64,000 nt of DNA. It comes from Mycolicibacterium rutilum. Lineage in GTDB: Bacteria; Actinomycetota; Actinomycetes; Mycobacteriales; Mycobacteriaceae. The stretch covers positions 5,146,001-5,210,000 of the forward strand of contig NZ_LT629971.1 in NCBI RefSeq assembly GCF_900108565.1, in the 5' to 3' direction. Under the pieces are notes generated by a model. That model made no database searches, was not told the origin of the DNA, and saw only the letters and a program-made list of their open reading frames with translations. The position numbers were made by a program, and so were the translations under genes. This document shows positions 39,808 through 48,282 of the stretch, one piece after another (the stretch's first letter is position 1; every line of letters starts with the position of its first letter).

Positions 39808-41412
39808 ATGAGCTTCGCGAGCCCCTTCCCTGAGGTCGAGATCCCGTCCACCAGCGTCTACGACTATCTGTTCGGCACGATCAGCGATGGTGACCTCGAC
39901 CGGGTCGCGCTCGTCGACGCGAAATCCGGCCGCGAGACCACCTACCGCGAGCTCATCGGCCGTGTCGACGCGTTCGCGGGTGCGCTGGCCGGCCGCGGCA
40001 TCGGGGTCGGCGACGTCGTCGGGCTGCTGTCGCCCAACAGCTCGGGTTTCGCCGTCGCCTTCCACGGCATCCTGCGCTCCGGCGCAACCGCCACCACCAT
40101 CAACGCGCTGTTCACCGCCTCCGACATCGCCAAGCAGCTGACCGATTCGAAGGCCACCATGCTCGTGACGGTCACCCCGCTGCTGGCGCAGGCCAAGGAA
40201 GCCGCTGCGGCCGCCGGCATCGCCGACGACGACCTCGTGGTGCTCGACGGCGCCGGCCGTGATGCCGACGGCCACCCCAACGCGGCGGACCTGATGGGTC
40301 CCGGACAGCCGGCGCCGGAGGTGAGCTTCGCACCGTCGTCGCACCTGGCGGTGCTGCCCTACAGCTCCGGGACCACCGGCAACCCCAAGGGCGTCATGCT
40401 CACCCATCGCAACCTGGTCGCCAACGTCGCGCAGATCCGGCCGCTGCACGGGATGACCCCCGACGACGTCGTGCTGGCGGTGCTGCCGTTCTTCCATATC
40501 TACGGAATGACGGTGTTGCTCAACGCCGCACTGCACGCCCGCGCCCGGTTGGTGATCATGCCGAGTTTCGACCTCGGCGACTTCCTGGGCAACATCCAGA
40601 ACCACAAGTGCACAATCGCGTTCATCGCCCCGCCGGTGGCCGTCGCGCTGGCCAAGCACCCCTTGATCGACGACTACGACCTGTCCTCGCTCAATGTCGT
40701 CATGTCGGGCGCGGCTCCCCTGGACGCCGACCTCGGTCACGCCGTCGCCGAGCGGCTGGGCTGCCGCGTCGTGCAGGGCTACGGCATGAGCGAGCTGAGC
40801 CCGGTCAGCCACATCACCCCGTTCGACGGCGGCCGGCTCAACATGAAGGCCGAGGCGCCGCTCAGTTCCGTCGGCTGGACGGTGTCCAACGCCGCGTCCA
40901 AGATCGTCGACTCGGAGACCGGTGACGAAATCAACCCGCCGGCAGAGGGTTTGAGCGAAACCGGCGAACTGTGGTTCAAGGGCCCCAACGTGATGGCGGG
41001 CTACCTCAACAACGAGAAAGCCACCAAAGAGACCATCGACGACGACGGGTGGCTGCACACCGGTGACCTCGCCCAGGTCGACGCCGACGGCTGCGTGTAC
41101 ATCGTCGACCGGCTCAAGGAGCTGATCAAATATAAGGGCTACCAGGTCCCGCCAGCCGAACTCGAGGCGGTGCTGCTGAGCCACCCGAACATCGCCGACG
41201 CCGCGGTGATCGGTGTCAACGACGCCGACGGTGAGGAGATCCCAAAGGCGTTCGTGGTCAAGCAGTCTGGCGCGGAGTTGACCGAGGACGAGGTGATCGA
41301 GTTCGTCGCCGGGCAGGTGGCGCCCTACAAGAAGGTGCGCCAGGTGGCGTTCATCGACGCGGTGCCGAAGTCGGCGTCGGGCAAGATCCTGCGCAAGGAT
41401 CTGCGCGGCTGA
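39808..41412 (+). CDS. AMP-forming acyl-CoA/4-coumarate-CoA-ligase-like synthetase
   Basis: A 534-residue ANL-family enzyme that activates a carboxylic acid through an acyl-adenylate to a CoA thioester. The P-loop motif YSSGTTGNPKGVMLTHRN, the A5 motif VQGYGMSELSP, the A7/A8 motif WLHTGDLAQVDADGCVYIVDRLKELIKYKG and the catalytic Lys of PKSASGKILRKDL are all present. The similarity is to plant-type 4-coumarate-CoA ligases, and chain specificity cannot be read from sequence. The ATG at 39808 is preceded by ATCGGAGCC. FadD-type genes are numerous in mycobacteria, so no specific symbol is assigned. Confidence 0.92.
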   Translation: MSFASPFPEVEIPSTSVYDYLFGTISDGDLDRVALVDAKSGRETTYRELIGRVDAFAGALAGRGIGVGDVVGLLSPNSSGFAVAFHGILRSGATATTINALFTASDIAKQLTDSKATMLVTVTPLLAQAKEAAAAAGIADDDLVVLDGAGRDADGHPNAADLMGPGQPAPEVSFAPSSHLAVLPYSSGTTGNPKGVMLTHRNLVANVAQIRPLHGMTPDDVVLAVLPFFHIYGMTVLLNAALHARARLVIMPSFDLGDFLGNIQNHKCTIAFIAPPVAVALAKHPLIDDYDLSSLNVVMSGAAPLDADLGHAVAERLGCRVVQGYGMSELSPVSHITPFDGGRLNMKAEAPLSSVGWTVSNAASKIVDSETGDEINPPAEGLSETGELWFKGPNVMAGYLNNEKATKETIDDDGWLHTGDLAQVDADGCVYIVDRLKELIKYKGYQVPPAELEAVLLSHPNIADAAVIGVNDADGEEIPKAFVVKQSGAELTEDEVIEFVAGQVAPYKKVRQVAFIDAVPKSASGKILRKDLRG

Positions 41413-42279
41413 TCAGACCCGGCGCAACCGCTCGGCGGCCTGTGCGGCCCGCGCCTGGCGGTAGCCGAGCGCAGCACCCGCGGCGGGAATCAGCAGCAGG
41501 CCGGCGATGCCCCACAGCGGGCCGCCGGGTTCGGCGGCGGGCGGGCCGACGAACTGCCGGGCGATCGCCGACGACGTGGCCAGCCGGTCTCCCAGTGATG
41601 GCGCAGCGGGCAGTGGCGGCGCCGGCGGGGGCGGCGCGGGCTCGGCGACCGCCGCCGGGGCGGACGGCTGCCACGGGGCTCGAGGCGCGTCGCCGCCGCC
41701 GTAGACAGGGGTGCGCCCGTTGCCGAAAGTCACCTGCGGGGCCTGAAACGCCGACGCCGGCGCACCGGGCTGATCCGACCCGGCGGTCGAGACGGCGCCC
41801 CCGTCACTCGCCGACACCGATCCGCTGCCGATCACCGACTCGCTGCCGACCGCCGAACGGTTGGCAGCGCTGTTGTCCGACGCGCTCGCCGCCGACCGAC
41901 TGGCCGGCGCCGGGCTGGAGGCGGCGGCCGATCGGTTGCTCGACGGCGGTTGCGGCTCGCTGCGCCCGGAGCCGACCCGCGACGAGGGGCTGGCGCCGGA
42001 CTTGCCGGTCGTGGCGCTGCGATTGTTGTTGTCGTTGTCGCGGCCCCCGCCGCGGTTGTCATTGCGCCCGGACTGGAAGTCGCGACGGTCGCTGTTGCCC
42101 TTGCCGCTGTTGGACCCACGGCCGTTGTTGCTGCCGCGATCCGAGCTGTTGCCGCGGTCGCTGCCGTGCGAATTCCCTGGATGGGCGAACGCGACTGCCG
42201 CGCCCGATCCGCTCAGCAGCAGAAATGCTGACAACACTCCGGCACCTGCCGCGAGACGCGGATTCACTCCGGGCACCAT
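41413..42279 (-). CDS. Low-complexity exported protein with C-terminal membrane anchor
   Basis: About 288 residues. After an N-terminal signal-like helix (AAGAGVLSAFLLLSGSGAAVAF) comes a low-complexity stretch rich in Ser, Gly, Asn, Asp and Arg (NSHGSDRGNSSDRGSNNGRG), then a Ser/Ala region, a Pro-rich region (AEPAPPPPAPPLPAAP) and a C-terminal helix (LWGIAGLLLIPAAGAALGYR) with a basic tail. This resembles a cell-surface stalk, but no LPxTG motif is present. I used ATG 42279; a TTG at 42318 extends the frame. The gene is convergent with the acyl-CoA ligase (stop codons adjacent). I do not recognise a family. Confidence 0.65.
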   Translation of the reverse strand: MVPGVNPRLAAGAGVLSAFLLLSGSGAAVAFAHPGNSHGSDRGNSSDRGSNNGRGSNSGKGNSDRRDFQSGRNDNRGGGRDNDNNNRSATTGKSGASPSSRVGSGRSEPQPPSSNRSAAASSPAPASRSAASASDNSAANRSAVGSESVIGSGSVSASDGGAVSTAGSDQPGAPASAFQAPQVTFGNGRTPVYGGGDAPRAPWQPSAPAAVAEPAPPPPAPPLPAAPSLGDRLATSSAIARQFVGPPAAEPGGPLWGIAGLLLIPAAGAALGYRQARAAQAAERLRRV

Positions 42280-42389
42280 TCCTTGATCGGGGGCAAAGAC
42301 AACGGACGTCCTGTGCAAGCATTCTTACACGTCCGGTGACCTCGCAGCCGCCGCTCTTCCAAACGCGCGCAAATCGGGCAGCGAACGCC

Positions 42390-42722
42390 TCACTCGTCCT
42401 CGACGTAGGCGCGCAACCGGTCGATGGCACGGTCCCACCGCTGCGACAGCCGGATCAGGAACTCGCTGGCGTCGGCCAGCGGAGCCGGCTCCATCCGCCA
42501 GATCCGCTCCCGGCCGCTGCGTTGGCTCTGCACCAGCCCCGCCGACTCCAGCAGCAGCAGGTGTTTGGTGGCCGCTTGCCGGCTCACCGGCACGACCTCG
42601 GTGAGGTCGGTGGTCGAGCACGGGCCGCCGTCGCACAACCGGGTGACGATGCGCAGCCGGTTGGGGTCGCCGAGCGCGTTGAAGAACGACGACAGCGGAG
42701 CCTCTGCCGCCGGGGCGCTCAC
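42390..42722 (-). CDS. ArsR-family transcriptional regulator
   Basis: A 110-residue winged-helix repressor: LSSFFNALGDPNRLRIVTRL, recognition helix region VSRQAATKHLLLLESAGLVQ and wing SGRERIWRMEP. No metal-binding ELCVCDL-type motif is present; the CDGGPCSTTDL segment holds two Cys, but this group (SdpR-like, partnered with SRPBCC genes) usually does not sense metals. The GTG start at 42722 overlaps the SRPBCC stop (GTGA). The two perfect palindromes upstream of the SRPBCC gene are likely its operators. Confidence 0.9.
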   Translation of the reverse strand: MSAPAAEAPLSSFFNALGDPNRLRIVTRLCDGGPCSTTDLTEVVPVSRQAATKHLLLLESAGLVQSQRSGRERIWRMEPAPLADASEFLIRLSQRWDRAIDRLRAYVEDE

Positions 42723-43213
42723 ACTCTCTCGCTGATCTCGAGGTATTTGCGGATCAGGTCGGTCTGCGCGGCCCAGCCCTGGCTGTTGCCCTCGAAGGCC
42801 GAGGCTCGGCGCGCCGCGGGCAGCGCGGCGAACCCGGATTCGACGATGCACAGCAGCACTCCCTCGGCGGTCTCTTCGAGGATGAACTCGACCAGCGTGG
42901 TGGGCTCGTCGGTGAGATCGAGCCCTTCTTCCGCCCCGTACGGATGCCAGCGGTAGGCGAACCGCCGTTGCGGTTCGACGGCCTCGATGTGCCAGACGTC
43001 GGCCAGCCCGGCGTACGGTTCCTGGTCCTTGGCAATCTCGGCGTCGACCGTGGTCGGCGTCATCACGCCGGTCACCGGCACGCCCGCTTCGAAGGGCCCG
43101 TCGAACCGGACCCCGAACCAGCGGCCGAACTCCTCGGCATTGCTGATCGCCCGCCAGACGCGCTCCAGCGGCGCCTTCAGCAGGACTTCCTTCTCGATAC
43201 GATCGGTATTCAT
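42719..43213 (-). CDS. SRPBCC (AHSA1-type) protein
   Basis: A 164-residue START-like protein of the AHSA1 group (KEVLLKAPLERVWRAISNAEEFGRWFG, then EPQRRFAYRWHPYG, TLVEFILEE). These helix-grip proteins bind hydrophobic ligands; the function of the ArsR-linked group is unknown. ATG 43213 has AGGAGG seven bases upstream, and that site is covered by one of the two palindromes, so repressor binding would be close to the translation start region. First gene of the pair with ArsR. Confidence 0.9.
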   Translation of the reverse strand: MNTDRIEKEVLLKAPLERVWRAISNAEEFGRWFGVRFDGPFEAGVPVTGVMTPTTVDAEIAKDQEPYAGLADVWHIEAVEPQRRFAYRWHPYGAEEGLDLTDEPTTLVEFILEETAEGVLLCIVESGFAALPAARRASAFEGNSQGWAAQTDLIRKYLEISERV

Positions 43214-43215
43214 AT

Positions 43216-43231
43216 GCAACCTCCTGGTTGC
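43216..43231. promoter_or_regulatory. ArsR operator candidate 1
   Basis: GCAACC-TCCT-GGTTGC, a perfect 6-4-6 palindrome over the Shine-Dalgarno of the SRPBCC gene. The same arms recur at 43262-43277, 46 bp away. Confidence 0.72.
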
Positions 43232-43261
43232 GTCTGAACATACAACCCCCGCACCGCATGC

Positions 43262-43277
43262 GCAACCCTTTGGTTGC
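43262..43277. promoter_or_regulatory. ArsR operator candidate 2
   Basis: GCAACC-CTTT-GGTTGC, a perfect 6-4-6 palindrome with the same arms as the site at 43216-43231. Its place upstream is right for covering the promoter of the SRPBCC-ArsR pair. Confidence 0.72.
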
Positions 43278-43438
43278 ACGTTGTGGGATTTCGTCATCGC
43301 GTCGTGGATGCGATGGGAAGATCGGGCGCACCGGGCAGCTACGCGCCTGAGCGCTGCCGCCTCCTCCGTACCCCTGCGCTCAGTATGTTCCTCGGCACCG
43401 GCCGGTGTGCGCGTTTTTCGGCGACTTGATTCGATCCA

Positions 43439-44449
43439 CTAAACCGCGTCGGGATCGTCGGCGAAGGCGTCAGCCGCCTTCTGTGCCAACCCGATCGCGC
43501 GCCGTGCCCAGCCGGCGCCGGCGCCGGCGAGACCGCAGGCCGGGGTGATGCCGATGCGGTCGGTGAGCACCGCGCGGGCGAACCCGAGGCGGTCGGTGAC
43601 CGCGGCTGCGGCCTTGGCGATCTCCTCGGCCGACGGCAGGGAGTCGGGAGCGGTCGCCGGGACGACGCCGAGCAGCACGGTGCGCCCGGCCTCGACGAAC
43701 TCGCCGATGCCATCGAGATCCGCCGCGACGAGCGTGGACGCGTCGACCGACAGCGCTTGAACAGCGCTGCCCTGCAACGCTTTCCACGGCAATCCGGACG
43801 CACAGCTGTGCACCGCGACCTCACCACCGGCAGCGGCGACGCAATCGTCGAGCAGGCTCATCGCCACCGGTTCGTCCACCGGATGCACCGGCGTCAGGCT
43901 GGTCACCCCGGTGAGCCTGCCGGCCAGCGCCGCGGGCAACAGCGGTTCGTCGAACTGCACGACGACCGAGGCGTCGAGCCGGCGGGCCAGCTGGGCGCGG
44001 TGCGCCGCGACGCCTTCGGCCAGCGAGGCCGCCAGGTCGCGCAGCGCGCCGGAGTCGGTGATCGCGCGGTGGCCGCCGGGCAGCTCCAGTTGGGCGGCCA
44101 GCGTGACGGGGCCGGGTGCCTGCACCTTGACGGTGCGACCGCCGCCACGCAGCCCGGCCTTCTCCCACGCTTCCTCGAACGCGTCGAGGTCCTCGTCGAG
44201 CAGGCTGGCCGCTCGCCTGGCCACCGCCGTGCGCCCCGCCACGATGCGGTAGCCCCGCGGCACGGTGTCGATGTTGATGTCGACCAGCAGCGCACCGCCG
44301 CGCCCGATGATGTCGGCGCCGACGCCGCGGTCGGGCAGTTCGACCAGGTGCGGCAGCGTGTGCAGTTCGCCGACGATCACCTCGGCGGCCTCGCGCGCCG
44401 ACGTTCCCGGCCACGAACCGATACCGGTCGCTGCGGCGAATGCACTCAC
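43439..44449 (-). CDS. Methionine synthase II (MetE C-terminal)-like protein
   Basis: A 336-residue protein of the UROD/MetE-like TIM-barrel group (Rv3015c-like). It starts ATGIGSWPGTSAREAAEVI, has VQFDEPLLPAALAG on the substrate side and AVHSCASGLPW with His and Cys in the position of the metal ligands of MetE, and ends with GITPACGLAGAGAGWARRA, a second Cys. It is half the size of true MetE and lacks the N-terminal domain, so homocysteine methylation is uncertain. The GTG start at 44449 gives MSAFAAATGIG. Divergent from lpqA with about 60 bp between them. Confidence 0.85.
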   Translation of the reverse strand: MSAFAAATGIGSWPGTSAREAAEVIVGELHTLPHLVELPDRGVGADIIGRGGALLVDINIDTVPRGYRIVAGRTAVARRAASLLDEDLDAFEEAWEKAGLRGGGRTVKVQAPGPVTLAAQLELPGGHRAITDSGALRDLAASLAEGVAAHRAQLARRLDASVVVQFDEPLLPAALAGRLTGVTSLTPVHPVDEPVAMSLLDDCVAAAGGEVAVHSCASGLPWKALQGSAVQALSVDASTLVAADLDGIGEFVEAGRTVLLGVVPATAPDSLPSAEEIAKAAAAVTDRLGFARAVLTDRIGITPACGLAGAGAGWARRAIGLAQKAADAFADDPDAV

Positions 44450-44508
44450 TCGTTTGACGATATTCGATCGGGCTAGTCTCGGTCGGGAAGGGTTGGGAAG
44501 GACGCACC

Positions 44509-45153
44509 ATGCCCGTGGAGCCGCGACAGCTGACCCTGTGGTGTGCGGTCGCGGCGCTGACGGCGAGCTGTTCCCTGGCCGTCGAGGGGCACGCGCTGCG
44601 TGCCGTTCCCGGTATCGACGACGACTCGCTGTCGCCGGTCGATGTGGAGACGATCATGCTCGACCAGGCCCAGATGCGCGCGATCACCGGGGCGGGCGAG
44701 CACCTGACGATCATCCCGAGCATGGACGGCAAGTTTCCCGTCGACATCGACGCGCTCGCCGAAACCACTCCCCCGCAATGTCAGTGGGTGTTCGCCGAGA
44801 CCCAGACCTTCGGTTCCGAGGTGGAGGAATTCCACAAGACGACGTTCCAGAACCCGCCGAAGGGCGGGCTGATCTCCGAGGGTGCGGCCGCCTATCGCGA
44901 CGCCCCGACGGCGCGGCGCGCGTTCGACGACCTCGTTGCGCGCGTCGACGGTTGTGCGGCAACAGCTCTGGGACCGATGTTCGTCGGCGACTGGGTGGTC
45001 GGCGACGAGGAGCTGCAAACGCGCCAGGCCAACGGGTGCGGCCGCGACTACCGGGTGAAATCGGTTGTGCTCGTTGAGGTCACCGCGTGCCAGTTTCCCG
45101 ACTCGGTGCCCGGGATGATCATGGTGAACATCCTCGCGAAGGTCCCGGGCTAG
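44509..45153 (+). CDS. lpqA: Putative lipoprotein with PknH-like extracellular domain
   Basis: A 214-residue exported protein in the position of Rv3016 (LpqA). The N-terminal hydrophobic stretch ends in LTASCSL, a weak lipobox. The rest is the PknH-type sensor fold: conserved Cys in PPQCQWVFAETQ, RVDGCAA, ANGCGRDYR and TACQFPDS, which would form two disulfides. Ligand unknown. ATG 44509 is preceded by GGGAAGG. Its TAG stop lies in the same CTAG as the mnmA stop on the other strand. Confidence 0.82.
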   Translation: MPVEPRQLTLWCAVAALTASCSLAVEGHALRAVPGIDDDSLSPVDVETIMLDQAQMRAITGAGEHLTIIPSMDGKFPVDIDALAETTPPQCQWVFAETQTFGSEVEEFHKTTFQNPPKGGLISEGAAAYRDAPTARRAFDDLVARVDGCAATALGPMFVGDWVVGDEELQTRQANGCGRDYRVKSVVLVEVTACQFPDSVPGMIMVNILAKVPG

Positions 45154-46217
45154 CGCGCGATCGTCGCGCTGCCGAGCACCTCGTCGCCCGCGGGGTCCGG
45201 GCGGTAGAGCACCAGGGTCTGGCCCGGCGCCACCCCGCGCAGCGGGGTCCGCAACTCGACCACCACCCGGCCGTCGCGCAATTCGGCCACACCGTCGCCG
45301 ATCCCGCCGTGTGCACGCACCTGGACCTGGCATTCGATCGGTCCGGTCGGCGCCGCACCGGAGGTGAAGACCGGGCGTTCGCCGACCAGTGTCCAGACGT
45401 CGAGATCGTCGGCGGCGCCCACCCGCACCGTCGCGGTGTCGGGGTCGATTCCGGTCACGTACCGGGGCCGACCGTCGGGGCCGGGCCCGGCGATGCCGAG
45501 GCCCTTGCGCTGTCCGATGGTGAACCCGTGCACGCCGTCGTGGTCGGCGAGTTTGGTTCCGGCCGCGTCGACGACGGCGCCGCGCCGGACTCCGATCCGG
45601 GCGCCGAGGAACGCGCGGGTGTCGCCCGACGGGATGAAGCAGATGTCGTGGCTGTCGGGTTTGTCGGCCACCGCCAGGCCGCGCCGGGCGGCCTCGTCGC
45701 GGATCTGCGGCTTGGGGGTGTCGCCGATCGGGAACACCGCGTGCCGCAGCTGTTCTGCGGTCAGCACGGCCAGCACGTAGGACTGGTCCTTGTCAGCGTC
45801 GACCGCGCGGCGCAGCCTGCCGTCGGAGAGTCGGGCGTAGTGACCGGTCGCCACCGCGTCGAATCCGAGTGCCATGGCGCGGGCGGCCAACGCGGAGAAC
45901 TTGATTCGCTCGTTGCAGCGCACGCACGGGTTCGGCGTCTCACCGCGGGCGTAGGACGTCACGAAGTCGTCGATGACGTCCTCTTTGAACCGGTCGGCGA
46001 AATCCCAGACGTAGAACGGGATGCCGAGCACGTCGGCGACCCGGCGCGCGTCGCCGGCGTCTTCCTTCGAGCAGCATCCGCGCGACCCCGTCCGCAGGGT
46101 GCCCGGCGCGCTGGACAGCGCGAGGTGCACACCGACCACGTCGTGGCCGGCGTCGACCATCCGGGCGGCGGCCACCGAGGAGTCGACACCGCCGCTCATC
46201 GCGACCAGGACCCGCAT
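45150..46217 (-). CDS. mnmA: tRNA-specific 2-thiouridylase
   Basis: Inserts sulfur at U34 of Lys, Glu and Gln tRNAs, using sulfur from IscS and ATP. The 355-residue protein has the PP-loop SGGVDSS at residues 8-14, the first active-site Cys in NPCVRCN, the second in SHDICFIPSGDT and GFTIGQRKGLGI for the central domain. ATG 46217 shares a base with the iscS stop (TAATG), so sulfur donor and acceptor are translated together. Corresponds to Rv3024c. Confidence 0.97.
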   Translation of the reverse strand: MRVLVAMSGGVDSSVAAARMVDAGHDVVGVHLALSSAPGTLRTGSRGCCSKEDAGDARRVADVLGIPFYVWDFADRFKEDVIDDFVTSYARGETPNPCVRCNERIKFSALAARAMALGFDAVATGHYARLSDGRLRRAVDADKDQSYVLAVLTAEQLRHAVFPIGDTPKPQIRDEAARRGLAVADKPDSHDICFIPSGDTRAFLGARIGVRRGAVVDAAGTKLADHDGVHGFTIGQRKGLGIAGPGPDGRPRYVTGIDPDTATVRVGAADDLDVWTLVGERPVFTSGAAPTGPIECQVQVRAHGGIGDGVAELRDGRVVVELRTPLRGVAPGQTLVLYRPDPAGDEVLGSATIAR

Positions 46218-47413
46218 TACTCGACGACCCCCGAACTGGCCAGCGCGGCCTGCCGGGCGCGTTCCACCGCGGCGGGCAGCACCTCGAGCGCGGCGTCGAC
46301 GTCGGCTTCGGTGCTGGTGTGCCCCAGCGACAGCCGCAGCGAACCGCGGGCGTTCGCCGGGTCGGCGCCCATCGCGATGAGCACGTGCGAGGGCCGCGCG
46401 ACTCCGGCCGTGCACGCCGACCCCGTGGAGCATTCGATGCCCTTGGCGTCCAGCAGCATCAACAGCGAATCACCCTCGCAACCTCGGAAGGTGAAGTGCG
46501 AGTTTCCGGGAAGCCGTGCGGCGCCGGACGCGCCGTTGAGGTCGACATCGTCGATGGCCGCCAGCACGCCGTCGATGAGACGGTCACGCAGCGCCGCCAC
46601 GCGGGTGCTGTGGACGTCGAGGTTCTCGACGGCAACCTCGGCGGCCGCGGCCATGGCCACCGCTCCCGCGACATTCGGTGTGCCCGAACGCACGTCGCGT
46701 TCCTGTCCGCCACCGTGCAACAGCGACACGCACGCGGTGTCGCGCCGCAGCAGCAGCGCGCCGATTCCGGTGGGGCCGCCGAACTTGTGGGCGGTGACGC
46801 TCATCGCCGACAGTCCGCTCGCGGCGAAGTCGACGGCGACCTGGCCGACGGCCTGAACGGCGTCACTGTGCATCGGCACGTCGAATTCCGCTGCGACCGC
46901 GGCCATCTCGGCGATCGGCATGATCGTGCCGACCTCGTTGTTGGCCCACATGACCGTGACGAGCGCGACGTCGTCGTGCGCGCGCAGCGCGTCGCGCAGC
47001 GCGGCGGCCGATACCGACCCGTCCGCTGCGACCGGCAGCCAGGTGACCTCGGCGCCCTCGTGTTCGACGAGCCACTCGACCGCGTCGAGCACCGCGTGAT
47101 GCTCGACGGGCGTAGTGATGATGCGGGTACGGCGCGCGTCGGCGTCACGGCGCGCCCAGTAGATGCCCTTGACCGCGAGGTTGTCGCTCTCGGTGCCGCC
47201 CGCGGTGAAGATCACTTCCGACGGGCGCGCACCCAGCAGGCGGGCCAGCGTCTCGCGCGACTCCTCCATCCGCCGGCGCGCGGTGCGGCCGGTGCCGTGC
47301 AGCGACGAGGCGTTGCCGACGGTCGCCAGCGCAGCCGTCATCGCCTCGATCGCAGCGGGATGCATCGGGGTGGTGGCGGCATGGTCCAGGTAGACCGGCC
47401 TGTGCGAGGTCAT
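46217..47413 (-). CDS. iscS: Cysteine desulfurase
   Basis: PLP enzyme that takes sulfur from cysteine for tRNA thiolation and iron-sulfur cluster assembly. The 398-residue protein starts VYLDHAATTPMHP, has TAGGTESDN for phosphate binding, the PLP Lys in SVTAHKFGGPTGIGAL and the mobile active Cys in STGSACTAGV. ATG 47413. It overlaps mnmA by one base downstream. Corresponds to Rv3025c, the housekeeping desulfurase. Confidence 0.97.
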   Translation of the reverse strand: MTSHRPVYLDHAATTPMHPAAIEAMTAALATVGNASSLHGTGRTARRRMEESRETLARLLGARPSEVIFTAGGTESDNLAVKGIYWARRDADARRTRIITTPVEHHAVLDAVEWLVEHEGAEVTWLPVAADGSVSAAALRDALRAHDDVALVTVMWANNEVGTIMPIAEMAAVAAEFDVPMHSDAVQAVGQVAVDFAASGLSAMSVTAHKFGGPTGIGALLLRRDTACVSLLHGGGQERDVRSGTPNVAGAVAMAAAAEVAVENLDVHSTRVAALRDRLIDGVLAAIDDVDLNGASGAARLPGNSHFTFRGCEGDSLLMLLDAKGIECSTGSACTAGVARPSHVLIAMGADPANARGSLRLSLGHTSTEADVDAALEVLPAAVERARQAALASSGVVE

Positions 47414-47457
47414 AACCAGTCCAGAATAGCCGCCGGACCGGTGGGGCCCCGATCCGC

Positions 47458-48282
47458 TCAGGCCGCGAGCAGGTGGCCGCTCGGCGCCGGTGCGCTCTGG
47501 CCCTGCACAGCGTTCTCGCAGCGGGCGGCGAGCTCGCGGCGGTCGGTCCCGGGCAGCTGCAGCGATTCGACCTGCACCCGGACCTGCGTCCGCCGCGTGC
47601 ACACCAGCCGCCGGATGGACGCCGCCAGCGTGTCGTCGCCGACGTAGGCCGCCACCGTCGACGGCCTGCCGTCGCGGCGGTGATAGCTCAGCCGCAGCGG
47701 CTGGACCGGCCTGCCCGCCTCGACGGCCGCCTGGAACATCGCCGGCCGGAACCGACCGTAGGCCAGCCCGCAGTACGTGGTGCCCTCGGGGAACGCGACG
47801 ATCGTCTGCCCGGCCCGCAGACCGCGCGCGACGTCGGCCACCACGGCGGGGAGTCGGCGCAGGTTGTTCCGTTCGATCGGGATCACCTTCATCAACCGGG
47901 CGAGCAGGCCGAATCCGGGCCAGCTGATCAGGTCGGACTTGGCGACAAACCGGCCGGGCAGCACCGCGCCGATGACGAAGATGTCCACCCATGAGACGTG
48001 CCTGCTGACCACCAGGACTCCGCTCAGGTTGCGGACCGGGCCGCCGCTGACCGTCATGCGAATCCCCAGGCAGCGCAGCATGAGCCGGCAGTAGCCGCGT
48101 TGCAGGCGGCCGCGGCCCGGCGCGGGGACGGCCAGCACGGGCGCCATCGCCAGCAGCACCAGCGCGGCGCTCACGCGGACCGCGGCGCGCAGCGTGACGG
48201 CCAGCCGTCGGCCGACGTCCTCGGCGGCGGCTGTGACGCAACTCTCGTCGCACCCGGCCTGCGGCACCCAGGGGGTGATCAC
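47458..48282 (-). CDS. 1-acyl-sn-glycerol-3-phosphate acyltransferase-like (PlsC/OlsA type)
   Basis: A 274-residue membrane-associated acyltransferase with one N-terminal helix (ALVLLAMAPVLAVPA), the catalytic HxxxxD motif as RHVSWVD, the substrate-binding FPEGTTY and the intervening VIPIERN. It transfers an acyl chain to a lyso-phospholipid or, as in OlsA, to a lyso-ornithine lipid. The start overlaps the stop of the adjacent GNAT gene by four bases, and the pair has the make-up of olsB-olsA. Matches Rv3026c. Confidence 0.85.
   Translation of the reverse strand: MITPWVPQAGCDESCVTAAAEDVGRRLAVTLRAAVRVSAALVLLAMAPVLAVPAPGRGRLQRGYCRLMLRCLGIRMTVSGGPVRNLSGVLVVSRHVSWVDIFVIGAVLPGRFVAKSDLISWPGFGLLARLMKVIPIERNNLRRLPAVVADVARGLRAGQTIVAFPEGTTYCGLAYGRFRPAMFQAAVEAGRPVQPLRLSYHRRDGRPSTVAAYVGDDTLAASIRRLVCTRRTQVRVQVESLQLPGTDRRELAARCENAVQGQSAPAPSGHLLAA

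Noticed and set aside
43216..43277. Twin palindromes considered as terminator hairpins
   Set aside because: They lie upstream of the SRPBCC start, have 4-nt spacers and identical arms, and lack a T-run, which fits operators.
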